DNA from: Gammaproteobacteria bacterium
GTDB taxonomy: Bacteria; Pseudomonadota; Gammaproteobacteria; Arenicellales; Arenicellaceae
Direction of reading: 5' to 3'
Assembly (NCBI GenBank): GCA_022447525.1
Contig: JAKVBA010000035.1
Coordinates: 1-51,376, forward strand
Length of the DNA: 51,376 nucleotides
Of the stretch, positions 8,684-17,412 are shown piece after piece. The notes under the pieces were generated by a model that did no database searches, was not told where the DNA came from, and saw only the letters and a program-made list of their open reading frames with translations. The position numbers were made by a program, and so were the translations under genes. Position 1 is the first letter of the stretch; each line of letters begins with the position of its first letter.

Positions 8684-9448
8684 ATGTTGAATCTCTTGAT
8701 AGGGGTGGGCTTGCTTATTCCTGTTGCGATTATAAACCTGCTTATACCCGTTCCGATGGTGTCAAAGGTTTGTTTTTTCTTCGTGAAAGTTCTTTATCGC
8801 TGGTGCGTTCTCGTGGATAGCTTCTGGATGAAGCGAGTCGTTGGTATTGAACTAGAAGTTGTAGGAGAGGCTGAATCTCACCCGTCCCCTGTTGTCATCT
8901 GTAATCATCAATCATGGTTTGATATCCCGCTTATTCAAGAAGTTGTGGCTAGTCGTGGCCCGATAGTTAAATTTTTGGTGAAGGAAGAGTTGGTCTGGGT
9001 GCCAATCATCGGTTGGATCTGTCTCTCCTTAAACTTTCCTAGGTTAAAAAGAGGGAAAAAGAGCGGAGATAGAAAAAGTGATTTCTCAATCATAGAAAAG
9101 ACCTCGAAGTCTCATGGCAATGACGGCGCACTGCTGGTTTTCCCGGAGGGAACACGATTTACAAACACCAAAAGGCTCGATCAAAAATCACCTTATAAAA
9201 ACTTACTAAAGCCAAGAGCGGGCGGCTTGAACGTGATCAAAAACAACATGGATCCGAATACCCCGCTCGTCGATATTACCATCGACTATGGCGATTCCAG
9301 GCCAAATATATGGAAATGTTTACATGGTAATCCAGCGAAAATAAAAATTACCGTAGCGCATTTTAAATTGGCAGAATTAAGTTCTACCGAAGACTGGTTA
9401 AATAATCGTTGGTACGAGAAAGATAAAATCTTGACCGACGCAAAATAG
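8684..9448 (+). CDS. PlsC/YihG-type 1-acylglycerol-3-phosphate acyltransferase
   Basis: Membrane-bound acyltransferase that moves an acyl chain onto lysophosphatidate or a similar acceptor. Motif I is 'NHQSWFD' (H-x4-D), motif III 'VFPEGTRF'; a hydrophobic N-terminal segment ends in 'LLIPVPMV'. The segment 'LNFPRLKRGKKSGDRKS' resembles E. coli YihG-type enzymes more than classical PlsC. The first conventional codons, GTG 8681 and ATG 8684, have no ribosome site and cut into the first hydrophobic helix. A GGAG at 8619 and an ATT at 8630 would give a 17-residue longer N-terminus (IKTLGLNIISTISLLWV), matching family length. I list the ATG but suspect initiation at 8630. Confidence 0.85.
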   Translation: MLNLLIGVGLLIPVAIINLLIPVPMVSKVCFFFVKVLYRWCVLVDSFWMKRVVGIELEVVGEAESHPSPVVICNHQSWFDIPLIQEVVASRGPIVKFLVKEELVWVPIIGWICLSLNFPRLKRGKKSGDRKSDFSIIEKTSKSHGNDGALLVFPEGTRFTNTKRLDQKSPYKNLLKPRAGGLNVIKNNMDPNTPLVDITIDYGDSRPNIWKCLHGNPAKIKITVAHFKLAELSSTEDWLNNRWYEKDKILTDAK

Positions 9449-9474
9449 GTATTTTATTTATGGTTCGATTTTGT

Positions 9475-10728
9475 TTACATCGGAGCAGCCGCTTGCATTA
9501 ATAGACCACAAAGCCAAGCGCCATAGGTACCCAGTACATAGCCAAAGACGGCCAAAAGGACGCCAACGGGTGCCAATGCTGGATGAAATGCTGCAGCCAG
9601 CACAGGTGCTGAAGCGGCCCCCCCGATATTGGCTTTGCTACCGACTGCTAGAAAGAAATAGGGCGCCCGGATGATCAAACCTACGACGACAAGCAGAACG
9701 ATGTGTATCAGCATCCATATGCCTCCGACCAAAAATAAACCGGGATGATCTGCTAGCGATCTTATATCCATTTTCATTCCAATGGTGGCTACTAGAATGA
9801 ATATGAAAACGGTGCCAATTTTGGAAGCTCCCGCTCCTTCGTACTCCCTTACTTTAGTAAACGATAAAAATACGCCAATGGTAGTGGCGATTACGATCAG
9901 CCAAAAGAATTTTGAGGTCAGACTAAAACGCTCCAATACCGGGGCTGTTTCTTTAATAAAGGGAGCGATTAGATCCGCACTAAAGTGGGCGAACGCTGTC
10001 GCTCCAAATGCGATGCCGAGCATCATCATAAGATCGGTTGTACTTGGATTTTTGGCAATACTTAAGCTATAGGCTTCCATTTTGGACTGAAGTTGTTTTA
10101 CTGAACTGGCGTCTGCTTTGAAGAAGCGATCTATCTTTTCTTTTTTCCCAATACCAATCAGTAAAAAAATCATCCAGACCTCAGCAACGATGATATCAAC
10201 GGTCACCATAATGCCAAATAAAGTATTGGATGGATTAAAAACTTCGTACATTGCTGCTTGATTGGCACCTCCACCTATCCAGCTACCAGCCACGGTTGTC
10301 ATACCTCGCCAAACCGCTTCAGGGCCCGCGCCTCCAACCAAATCAGGATTAAAGTATGACACGATCAATATTGCCAAAGGTCCTCCTAAAATTACACCAA
10401 CGGTGCCTGTTAAAAACATAACCAGTGGTTTGTAGCCAAGCTTTACTATCTCTTTTAGGTCGACACTCAGAGTTAGTAAAATCAGACAGGCCGGCAGCAA
10501 ATATCGAGAGGCAACGAAGTAAAGTTGAGAGTGCTCGCCATCCACAATTCCTAGAGTATTGAGTAGCGAAGGCAAGAAATAGCAAAGCAACAACATCGGT
10601 ACAATGCCGTAGAACTTTCGTAATCTGGGATCAGAGCTATTCGATGTTCTAAATACGAAGGCCAGAATGGCCATTAATAGCCCAAAGACCACCGCGTCGT
10701 TGCTTATAAGTGCATTAGAATGTTCCAT
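9475..10728 (-). CDS. DUF819 family inner-membrane protein
   Basis: 417-residue polytopic protein with about ten to eleven hydrophobic segments. Family-typical pieces are 'SRYLLPACLILLTLSVDLKEI', 'GGPLAILI', 'GSWIGGGANQAAM' and, near the end, 'KANIGGAASAPVLAAAFHPALAPVGVLLAVFGYVLGTYGAWLCG'. The last of these is the hallmark of the DUF819 (YjcL-like) family and resembles a duplicated transporter fold. Transport function is inferred; the substrate is unknown. It is convergent with the acyltransferase (26 bases apart) and divergent from the lactonase-like gene. Confidence 0.85.
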   Translation of the reverse strand: MEHSNALISNDAVVFGLLMAILAFVFRTSNSSDPRLRKFYGIVPMLLLCYFLPSLLNTLGIVDGEHSQLYFVASRYLLPACLILLTLSVDLKEIVKLGYKPLVMFLTGTVGVILGGPLAILIVSYFNPDLVGGAGPEAVWRGMTTVAGSWIGGGANQAAMYEVFNPSNTLFGIMVTVDIIVAEVWMIFLLIGIGKKEKIDRFFKADASSVKQLQSKMEAYSLSIAKNPSTTDLMMMLGIAFGATAFAHFSADLIAPFIKETAPVLERFSLTSKFFWLIVIATTIGVFLSFTKVREYEGAGASKIGTVFIFILVATIGMKMDIRSLADHPGLFLVGGIWMLIHIVLLVVVGLIIRAPYFFLAVGSKANIGGAASAPVLAAAFHPALAPVGVLLAVFGYVLGTYGAWLCGLLMQAAAPM

Positions 10729-10735
10729 CGGAGTA

Positions 10736-10758
10736 TGCTATCAGCGTTAGCGATAGCA
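10736..10758. promoter_or_regulatory. Inverted repeat in a divergent intergenic region
   Basis: TGCTATC (10736-10742) and GATAGCA (10752-10758) form a perfect 7-bp inverted repeat around AGCGTTAGC. It begins eight bases upstream of the DUF819 start and about 75 upstream of the lactonase-like start. It could be an operator or a leader hairpin for the DUF819 gene. Confidence 0.4.
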
Positions 10759-10832
10759 GACAAATTCGTAGTTAGAATTTATCTAATTTGAGTAAATTTG
10801 CGTTTGTGCCAAAGGAACAGTATGTTCGCTGC

Positions 10833-11912
10833 ATGACATTAAAGAAGATTAGTTTGCTACTAGTGATCTGCTTGGTCGTTTTCCAGGGGTATCGAATCCA
10901 TCGCGATGCCGGTGTGGGCTTAGAAATAGAGCCTCTTGGTTACGGTCAATGCACGGCTGTCTTTGGCCCAAGCGGGCCAGAGGATATTGTTATTGATGCT
11001 GCTAATGAGGTCGCTTTCATCTCAGCGGATGACCGGCGCTTTAACCGCAAACAACTCGAGGTTGATCGAAATGCTGATCTAAAGGAAGGCGGTATCTGGC
11101 TTCTTGACCTAGCCAAAGAAGATACCCAAGCGTTGTCTTTGAATGCTGATGTCGGACCAAGGTTTCATCCTCATGGGATTGACCTACTAACCTTAGCAGA
11201 CGGAAAGCGCGAGCTTTACGTGATTAATCATCGCTCAACAGACGAACACGAAGTGATTATCTTTAATGTTGCTGACGATCACTCCTTGAATCTTAAGCGG
11301 CGCATCTCTTATCCGCAGATGATATCGCCTAACGATATCGTGGCATTGGGGGAAGAGCGATTTTTTGTTACCAATGATCACGGTAGTCCAAGTTCGTCGT
11401 TTATGCACACGGTTGAGGAGTATCTTGGTTTAGCGAGATCGTCGGTGACGTATTTTGACGGACAAAACGGTTCTTATCTGCTCAAGGGAATCAATAGTGC
11501 AAACGGTATCGAAGTTTCTAATGATATGCAAAACCTATACGTGGCCGAGGCGATAGGTCGCAGTGTGCGGCGTTATGAGCGTCACGGAAGCGATTTGACC
11601 TCATGGAAGCTCATCGAAAAGTTAGACGCAGGGACCGCGGTTGATAATCTCTCGTGGGCGGATGATCATACGCTTCTGGCAGGAGCGCACCCCAAGCTTT
11701 TTGATTTTATTTCTCATGCCAAAGACGACTCAGCTGATTCTCCTTCGCAAGTGATAAGTATAGATGTGGGCGGCGAAGTGATGGTAAGAAAAACGGTTTA
11801 CATGGACGAGGGCGCCGAAATTTCGGGTGCCAGTGTTGCTACTCAATTGAATGGCGAGCTATTAATTGGTGCGGTGTTTGAAAACTTCTTTTTACGCTGC
11901 AAACAAGGATGA
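10833..11912 (+). CDS. Paraoxonase-like (PON/SMP-30 fold) lactonase or arylesterase
   Basis: 359-residue six-bladed propeller with an N-terminal membrane anchor ('KKISLLLVICLVVFQGY'), as in paraoxonases, so probably periplasm-facing. Counting from the ATG at 10833, the PON pattern is clear: E50-D51 ('GPEDIV'), the histidine pair H114 ('FHPHGI') and H133 ('VINHRS'), calcium ligands N167-D168 ('SPNDIV'), 'TNDHGS', 'SANGIEVS', and 'VDNLSWADD'. Relatives hydrolyse lactones and aryl esters with Ca2+. A TTG at 10788 is also in frame but adds 15 atypical residues. The thioesterase gene follows after 34 bases, likely in one operon. A role against homoserine lactones is possible but not shown. Confidence 0.85.
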   Translation: MTLKKISLLLVICLVVFQGYRIHRDAGVGLEIEPLGYGQCTAVFGPSGPEDIVIDAANEVAFISADDRRFNRKQLEVDRNADLKEGGIWLLDLAKEDTQALSLNADVGPRFHPHGIDLLTLADGKRELYVINHRSTDEHEVIIFNVADDHSLNLKRRISYPQMISPNDIVALGEERFFVTNDHGSPSSSFMHTVEEYLGLARSSVTYFDGQNGSYLLKGINSANGIEVSNDMQNLYVAEAIGRSVRRYERHGSDLTSWKLIEKLDAGTAVDNLSWADDHTLLAGAHPKLFDFISHAKDDSADSPSQVISIDVGGEVMVRKTVYMDEGAEISGASVATQLNGELLIGAVFENFFLRCKQG

Positions 11913-11946
11913 GACGTGTTGAAATCAAGAACATGCAAATAACCTA

Positions 11947-12393
11947 ATGAACGATAAAATTGACATTCATTCAATTGACGAGTTCGGCGACTGGGCCTTT
12001 TATCTCGATTGCGAGGTACAGGCAGATGATATTGATAGCTATCAACACGTCAACAATACCGTCTACCATCGATGGATAGATGACTGTGCTCGTCATCATT
12101 CTACATTACTGGGTGTTGACCCTGAGCAAGCGAGTGACTTTGGTCTTGGAATGGCGGTGCTAGAGAGCAAGGTTAGTTTTGTTGCTGCTGCTCTCAGGCA
12201 AGACAGTGTTCGAGTTTTCACTAAGATAGTAGAGAATGATCAAAGGTTAAAGATAAAGCGACAGTTTGAAATTAGAAATAGACTAAATAATAAGCTGCTG
12301 GTTCGAGCTGAATTGGTTTATGCCTGCATCAATATTAGAACCGGTAAGGCGGCACGTATGCCGTCAGAATTTTTAAAGGCCTATCGTCTGTAG
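11947..12393 (+). CDS. 4HBT-family acyl-CoA thioesterase
   Basis: 148 residues with a single hotdog fold. The signature is 'DIDSYQHVNNTVYHRWIDDCARHH', in which the family's conserved Asp/Gly-x-x-N-H-x-x-Y region is recognisable, followed by 'ESKVSFVAALRQ'-like and 'LVYACINIRTGKAARMP' strands. It should hydrolyse acyl-CoA in the cytoplasm. Chain-length preference is unknown. It starts 34 bases after the paraoxonase-like gene on the same strand. No strong ribosome site precedes the ATG at 11947, which fits translational coupling only loosely. Confidence 0.82.
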   Translation: MNDKIDIHSIDEFGDWAFYLDCEVQADDIDSYQHVNNTVYHRWIDDCARHHSTLLGVDPEQASDFGLGMAVLESKVSFVAAALRQDSVRVFTKIVENDQRLKIKRQFEIRNRLNNKLLVRAELVYACINIRTGKAARMPSEFLKAYRL

Positions 12394-12509
12394 CGCCTTT
12401 CAGGGCTGAACTTGAATCCGATGCATACCGAAAAATTTTACTAAAGGTTAAATTTTGAGTACCTTGTTGGCCGACGAAATTACTCCGCGAAACCAAAACA
12501 GGCAAATAA

Positions 12510-15500
12510 ATGAATACCCTATATAAAGTATTAGTCACTCTGTTGTTGATTTTATTGAGTGGGGATGCCCTCTCACAAAAACAATCTGACGAAGATCAAG
12601 AGCAGCCATTATTCGGCAGTGCCACTTTTAAATCCATGGCGTTTAGAAGCATTGGACCTGCTTATATGTCTGGTCGAATTGCTGACATTGCCATCGATCA
12701 AACTAATCCGTCTACTTGGTATGTGGCGGTTGGCTCTGGTGGGGTATGGAAAACAGTGAATGCAGGCACAACATGGACGCCTGTTTTTGATGAGCAGACG
12801 GTTTATTCGATTGGTGATGTGACCATTGATCCAAGTAATCCAAACACTATTTGGGTTGGTACTGGCGAAAATCACGGTGGACGCCATGTCAGTTTTGGTG
12901 ATGGAATATATAAATCGCTTGATGGAGGTCAAACTTGGAACAATATGGGTTTGCAATCGTCTGAGAGGATTTCAGACATCATTGTACATCCTGATGACTC
13001 TGATACCGTGTGGGCGTCTGTGCAAGGCCCACTTTGGACCAGTGGTGGAGAGCGGGGCTTGTATAAAACCACCGATGGCGGTGAGAAATGGGAGCTGGTG
13101 CTGACGCCAGAGGATGAATGGACTGGTGTTACGTCTCTTGTCATGGACCCAAGGAACCCCGATAAATTATATGCCGCTACGTGGTCGCGCCAAAGAACCG
13201 TAGCCGTTTACGTGGGTACCGGACCTGGTTCAGGTATTCATACGTCGGATGACGGTGGTGAAACTTGGACAGAGTTGAAGACAGGGTTGCCAGAGGGGAA
13301 CATGGGCAAGATTGGTCTCGCGATTTCTCCTATCAAACCCGATGTGGTTTACGCTGCCATTGAAATCGATAATCGCGAAGGGGGTGTTTATCGCTCAGCA
13401 GACAAAGGTGCCAGCTGGACAAAAATGTCCGATGAAGTTGGTGGTGGCACCGGGCCTCACTATTATCAAGAAATTTATGCGGATCAACACCAGTTTGATC
13501 GGGTCTATATCGCCAGTAACTACAGTAAAGTCTCGGATGATGGCGGTGCAACTTGGACGCCGATAAATGTTGAACGTAAGCATGTAGACGATCATGCGAT
13601 GGCGTTTCATCCAACAGACCCAGACTTCGTTATGATCGGTTCTGATGGCGGCATCTATATGTCATATGATCGTATGGAAAATTGGAAGTTCATCGCTAAC
13701 CTACCTCTCACACAGTTTTATAAAGTTGCTGCGGACGATGGTGAGCCTTTTTATACGGTATACGGGGGTACACAAGATAACTCGACTCAGGGTGGGCCAT
13801 CTCGCACCGATCGAGCCGAAGGTATAAAAAACAAAGACTGGTTTTTAACACTGTTTGGAGATGGACATCAGCCGGCAATTGAGCCTGGTAATCCCAACAT
13901 AATGTACTCGCAATGGCAGCAAGGTAACCTAGCTCGTCACGACAGGATTACTGGTGAAAATGTTTATATCAAGCCCCAGCCACGGCCAGGAGAGCCAGCC
14001 GAGAGATTTAACTGGGATGCGCCGATTAACGTCTCGGCGCATGACTCAAAGCGTTTGTATTTCGCTTCTCAACGAGTTTGGCGCTCTGATGATCGCGGTG
14101 ACAGTTGGACGCCGATTTCACCGGATTTAACTAAAAACGGCAATCGAATGCTTAGTAAAGTGATGGGTCGAACTTGGTCCGTGGAGGCTGGTTGGGACAT
14201 CTACGCAATGTCTGAATATCACACCATAGCAAACTTTGCTGAAAGTCCGATTGACGAAGACGTGTTGTGGATCGGTACTGATGACGGACAGATTCAAGTC
14301 ACAACAAACGGCGGAGAGAGCTGGAGAAAAATTGATTTGAAAAACGTTCGAGGGATCCCAGCGACCGCTTACGTTAACGATATACGTGCAGACTTGTTTG
14401 ACAAAAACACGGTCTACGTCGCCTTGGATAATCATAAATATGGGGATTTCAAGCCGTATTTAATTAAATCCACAAACCTTGGGGCTAGCTGGACATCACT
14501 GGCGAATGATTTGCCCGATACACACTTGGTTTGGCGCATAGTGCAGGATCATGTAAATAAAAACCTTCTTTTTATAGGCACAGAGTTCGGCGTATTTTTC
14601 TCGATTGATGGAGGTAAGAAATGGGTTGAGCTGGATGGAGGTATACCAACGATTGCAACGCGCGACGTAGTAATTCAGCGTCGAGAAAATGATCTTGTTG
14701 CAGGAACCTTTGGCCGCGGTATCTATATCTTGGATGATTACGGTCCACTCAGGGAGCTAACGGCGTCTAAGATGGCCAACAATGATGCATTATTGTTCGC
14801 ACCTACCCGCCCAGTTAAATGGTTTATGCTCGATAACAACCACTCCAAAACCGATGGTGATGATCGTTTTTCAGCTGAAAATCCTGCGCATGGCGCGACC
14901 TTAACTTACTTTCTGAAAGAGAGCATTTTGACTGCCAAAGAAAGCCGTCAGGAAACTGAAAAAGAAATGCTAGAGCAGAATAAGTTTCCCGAGTACCCAA
15001 CCTGGGAACAGATCGAGAAAGAGAAGCAAGAGCCATCGCCCTCCGTTTACCTCGAAATTAGCGATGCAAAGGGTACGTTCATAAATCGCGTTTTAGGTGA
15101 GTCAACAAAAGGATTACACAGAATTACTTGGGATATGACCCATGCTGAAACCACGGCGATCACAGGTGAAGATGAAGAAGACGGTTTTGATCAAGGTGGT
15201 TTTATGGTGACACCAGGTGTTTACACTGCTACGTTGTTCAAACGTGTTGGTAGTACTGTAACGAAACTGGGCGATTCGGTTGAGTTCGAACTTAAGCCAA
15301 TACGACAAGCGAGTTTGATTTCCCCGATGTCTGTGGCAAACAAATCATTTACCCAAAAACTACTGTTAGCGGAACAGCGCGCGTCGGCTGCTAATGCAGT
15401 TGTTGATGAAATTGAGCGCACTTTAGATAATTTACGATTAGCACTTGATCTAACTCCAGGTGATTTAAGCTTGTTAGAGTCACAGTATGCATCGATTAGA

Positions 15501-15785
15501 TCTGAAGTTAACGCCGTAAAGTTTGATTTGAATGGTCTCGAGTCCCGTGAGCGCATGGGGATAAAACCAGCCAATATTTCAAGCCGATTATGGTACGCGT
15601 CATCGGCATCTTGGTCTTCTTATGGGCCGACCAAACAACACATTGAGCAATATGACTTTGCGAAGGAAGCGCTTGATACTGTAGGTGAGCGCCTGCAGAA
15701 AATTCAAGACAATCTGCCCCAGTTGCAGCAGCAGATTATTGATGCTGGTGGTCCGTGGACTTCGGGAGCACTTATGCCGAAGTAG
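12510..15785 (+). CDS. Secreted BNR/Asp-box beta-propeller protein (sortilin-like)
   Basis: 1091 residues with a signal peptide (1-22, '...LSGDALSQ'). At least nine Asp-box repeats of the S-x-D-x-G-x-x-W type are seen, such as 'SLDGGQTWNNM', 'TTDGGEKWEL', 'SDDGGETWTEL', 'SDDRGDSWTPI', 'TTNGGESWRKI' and 'SIDGGKKWVEL', filling about residues 30-750 as two propellers in the VPS10/xyloglucanase style. The last third (about 760-1091) holds a beta domain ('YLEISDAKGTFINRVLGES') and a helical tail. Such proteins are often auto-named glycosyl hydrolases, but no catalytic residues for that are evident. Likely envelope or extracellular; role unknown. Confidence 0.82.
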   Translation: MNTLYKVLVTLLLILLSGDALSQKQSDEDQEQPLFGSATFKSMAFRSIGPAYMSGRIADIAIDQTNPSTWYVAVGSGGVWKTVNAGTTWTPVFDEQTVYSIGDVTIDPSNPNTIWVGTGENHGGRHVSFGDGIYKSLDGGQTWNNMGLQSSERISDIIVHPDDSDTVWASVQGPLWTSGGERGLYKTTDGGEKWELVLTPEDEWTGVTSLVMDPRNPDKLYAATWSRQRTVAVYVGTGPGSGIHTSDDGGETWTELKTGLPEGNMGKIGLAISPIKPDVVYAAIEIDNREGGVYRSADKGASWTKMSDEVGGGTGPHYYQEIYADQHQFDRVYIASNYSKVSDDGGATWTPINVERKHVDDHAMAFHPTDPDFVMIGSDGGIYMSYDRMENWKFIANLPLTQFYKVAADDGEPFYTVYGGTQDNSTQGGPSRTDRAEGIKNKDWFLTLFGDGHQPAIEPGNPNIMYSQWQQGNLARHDRITGENVYIKPQPRPGEPAERFNWDAPINVSAHDSKRLYFASQRVWRSDDRGDSWTPISPDLTKNGNRMLSKVMGRTWSVEAGWDIYAMSEYHTIANFAESPIDEDVLWIGTDDGQIQVTTNGGESWRKIDLKNVRGIPATAYVNDIRADLFDKNTVYVALDNHKYGDFKPYLIKSTNLGASWTSLANDLPDTHLVWRIVQDHVNKNLLFIGTEFGVFFSIDGGKKWVELDGGIPTIATRDVVIQRRENDLVAGTFGRGIYILDDYGPLRELTASKMANNDALLFAPTRPVKWFMLDNNHSKTDGDDRFSAENPAHGATLTYFLKESILTAKESRQETEKEMLEQNKFPEYPTWEQIEKEKQEPSPSVYLEISDAKGTFINRVLGESTKGLHRITWDMTHAETTAITGEDEEDGFDQGGFMVTPGVYTATLFKRVGSTVTKLGDSVEFELKPIRQASLISPMSVANKSFTQKLLLAEQRASAANAVVDEIERTLDNLRLALDLTPGDLSLLESQYASIRSEVNAVKFDLNGLESRERMGIKPANISSRLWYASSASWSSYGPTKQHIEQYDFAKEALDTVGERLQKIQDNLPQLQQQIIDAGGPWTSGALMPK

Positions 15786-15829
15786 AACCCGATTAGGTTT
15801 TCTTATTCAGCCAACTTGAGTGGTTCTTC

Positions 15830-15866
15830 AGTTGCCGAAAGTCGTTACTTGGGACTTTCGGCAACT
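15830..15866. terminator. Perfect 14-bp hairpin after the propeller gene
   Basis: AGTTGCCGAAAGTC (15830-15843) is the exact reverse complement of GACTTTCGGCAACT (15853-15866), with a nine-base loop. It sits 45 bases after the propeller gene stop and 44 before the PepSY start. There is no T tract, so it may act with Rho or as an mRNA 3' stabiliser. Confidence 0.5.
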
Positions 15867-15909
15867 AATCAAATTTCAACTTCACCTTACCAAAGCACTG
15901 AGTGAAATA

Positions 15910-16434
15910 ATGCGTTTTAAAAAAGCGAATAGGCTGGTTCATAAATGGCTGAGCATCGTCGTGGCGATACCTCTCTTGGTTGTATTTGTAACTGGGATCT
16001 TGTTGCTAACAAAAAAACAGTTAGATTTTATCCAGCCGCCGACCGCTCGTGGCCAGGGATCTGAACCAACCATAAGCTTTAGACAGATTTTGTCGACCGC
16101 TAACTCTGTGACTCAAGCGCAGATTTCAGATTGGAGTGATGTCGATAGGCTGGATGTTCGCCCTAGCAAGGGTATCGTCAAAATACGGAGTAAGAATAGC
16201 ATTGAGATTCAAATAGATAGTCAAACAGGCACAATCCTACATGTAGCAAAACGACGATCTGATCTCATTGAAAGCATTCATGATGGAACCTTTTTTGAAA
16301 AGAGGGCGAACCTCTGGTTAATGTTACCTGTTGCTACTGTCGCTATTATCATGTCAATTACAGGGATTATCATGTTCATGATTCCATACCTGAGTAAAAA
16401 ACGACGACCGCGGCGTCGTATTGAACCGCAATGA
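15910..16434 (+). CDS. Small PepSY-type membrane protein
   Basis: 174 residues from the ATG at 15910; an upstream in-frame codon at 15820 would run through the hairpin and is unlikely. Layout: N-terminal 'KKANRLVHKWLSIVVAIPLLVVFVTGILLL' membrane segment, a periplasmic PepSY-like domain (about 40-125, with 'IQIDSQTGTILHVAKRRSDLIESIHDGTFF'), a second membrane segment 'LPVATVAIIMSITGIIMFM' and a basic tail. 'HKWLS' at the front and 'IHDGTFF' before the second helix are standard for PepSY-TM proteins linked to iron uptake and reductases. It is shorter than full PepSY-TM reductases. Its stop is nine bases from that of the convergent next gene. Confidence 0.75.
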   Translation: MRFKKANRLVHKWLSIVVAIPLLVVFVTGILLLTKKQLDFIQPPTARGQGSEPTISFRQILSTANSVTQAQISDWSDVDRLDVRPSKGIVKIRSKNSIEIQIDSQTGTILHVAKRRSDLIESIHDGTFFEKRANLWLMLPVATVAIIMSITGIIMFMIPYLSKKRRPRRRIEPQ

Positions 16435-16443
16435 TTATTTTTG

Positions 16444-17412
16444 CTATTTGTTTTGATTAGATTTCAGAGTTAGCGTTTTATTCTGTTCTTTGGCGTTGTT
16501 TATCTTTACTTCAAGATTGCTGAACTTGAGTAGTTGCCGTCTCTTTTCAAAATCGAATGGTTCTGGTGTGGTGCCGTCCAGTAGTCTCTTGAATTTTATG
16601 TCTACGCAATAAGTCGCTGGTAACACCAGTTTTTCGAACCTAAAGTTTTCTTCGATCTGTCCTTGCAGAGAACCCGCTTTGCTGGCGTTGGTTGCGTGTC
16701 TTGCAGAGCAAGTTTCTACGTCTTCGAGCAGATATAGTGTGAGCTCAATGGGCATTTTGCTTAAGTTGCCTTGAAGTGATGACCAGTCTAACGTCAGGTT
16801 TAGTTCTGAAAACTCAGTGTTTACCGTAACTGTTTTGCTCTCACCTTTATTGGCGGAGACGGTGGTGGCTGGGAACTCCGAGAAGCCCCGCTTTACATAG
16901 AGTTCGTATTCGCCGGGTTTGACCAAAAAATACATTGGGCCCTTGTTTTCGTAAGTTAGTTTTTTGAGTGTCCTGATACCACCGTTGCTGACTAATGGAG
17001 AGAGTATGACAGATGCTTTAGCGTCCGCAGGCCCTTTTAGAAGTACCTCAACCAAGGATGAATCCACTGGTATTTTGATCGTTGATGCAATCTGATTACC
17101 GTTCAAAACATGATCAACATTCTCAAACGGATCGGTGGTGCCAGATCCTTGAAATTCTCTTACCGAGGCTCTGATTCGATAGTTTTTTTGGGTATCCAAA
17201 GAATAGGTGTTTGAGTTGCCATTTTTCGAAATGAGGTCGTACTGGCCCTCCTCAGTTACAGAGATGGATTTATACAAGTGGGTAATTTCTGTCTCACTTT
17301 GTGAGAGTACAAAAGTGAGTTTTGATTCAATAGTGGTCGCCTGCGCGGTCACGTAATAAGAGTTTAGGACTATAAAAAGCCAAATAAGATTGATTAGTTT
17401 TTTGAAAGACAT
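16444..17412 (-). CDS. Secreted protein of unknown function
   Basis: 322 residues with a signal peptide (1-25, '...YYVTAQA'). The mature chain looks wholly beta-rich: repeated short strands such as 'YRIRASVREFQG', 'STIKIPVDSSLVEVLLKG', 'GPMYFLVKPGEYELYVKRG' and 'SELNLTLDWSSL'. The last two resemble carboxypeptidase-regulatory or PEGA-like folds ('PGEYELYVKRGFSEF'), but this is only a pattern impression. Two cysteines (in 'ETCSARHA' and 'TYCVDIKF') could form a disulfide. I do not recognise a family. It is convergent with the PepSY gene and transcribed alone. Confidence 0.6.
   Translation of the reverse strand: MSFKKLINLIWLFIVLNSYYVTAQATTIESKLTFVLSQSETEITHLYKSISVTEEGQYDLISKNGNSNTYSLDTQKNYRIRASVREFQGSGTTDPFENVDHVLNGNQIASTIKIPVDSSLVEVLLKGPADAKASVILSPLVSNGGIRTLKKLTYENKGPMYFLVKPGEYELYVKRGFSEFPATTVSANKGESKTVTVNTEFSELNLTLDWSSLQGNLSKMPIELTLYLLEDVETCSARHATNASKAGSLQGQIEENFRFEKLVLPATYCVDIKFKRLLDGTTPEPFDFEKRRQLLKFSNLEVKINNAKEQNKTLTLKSNQNK

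Noticed and set aside
12510-15785. Annotation as an active glycosyl hydrolase or sialidase
   Set aside because: Asp-boxes are structural; no catalytic acid, nucleophile or arginine triad of sialidases could be identified.
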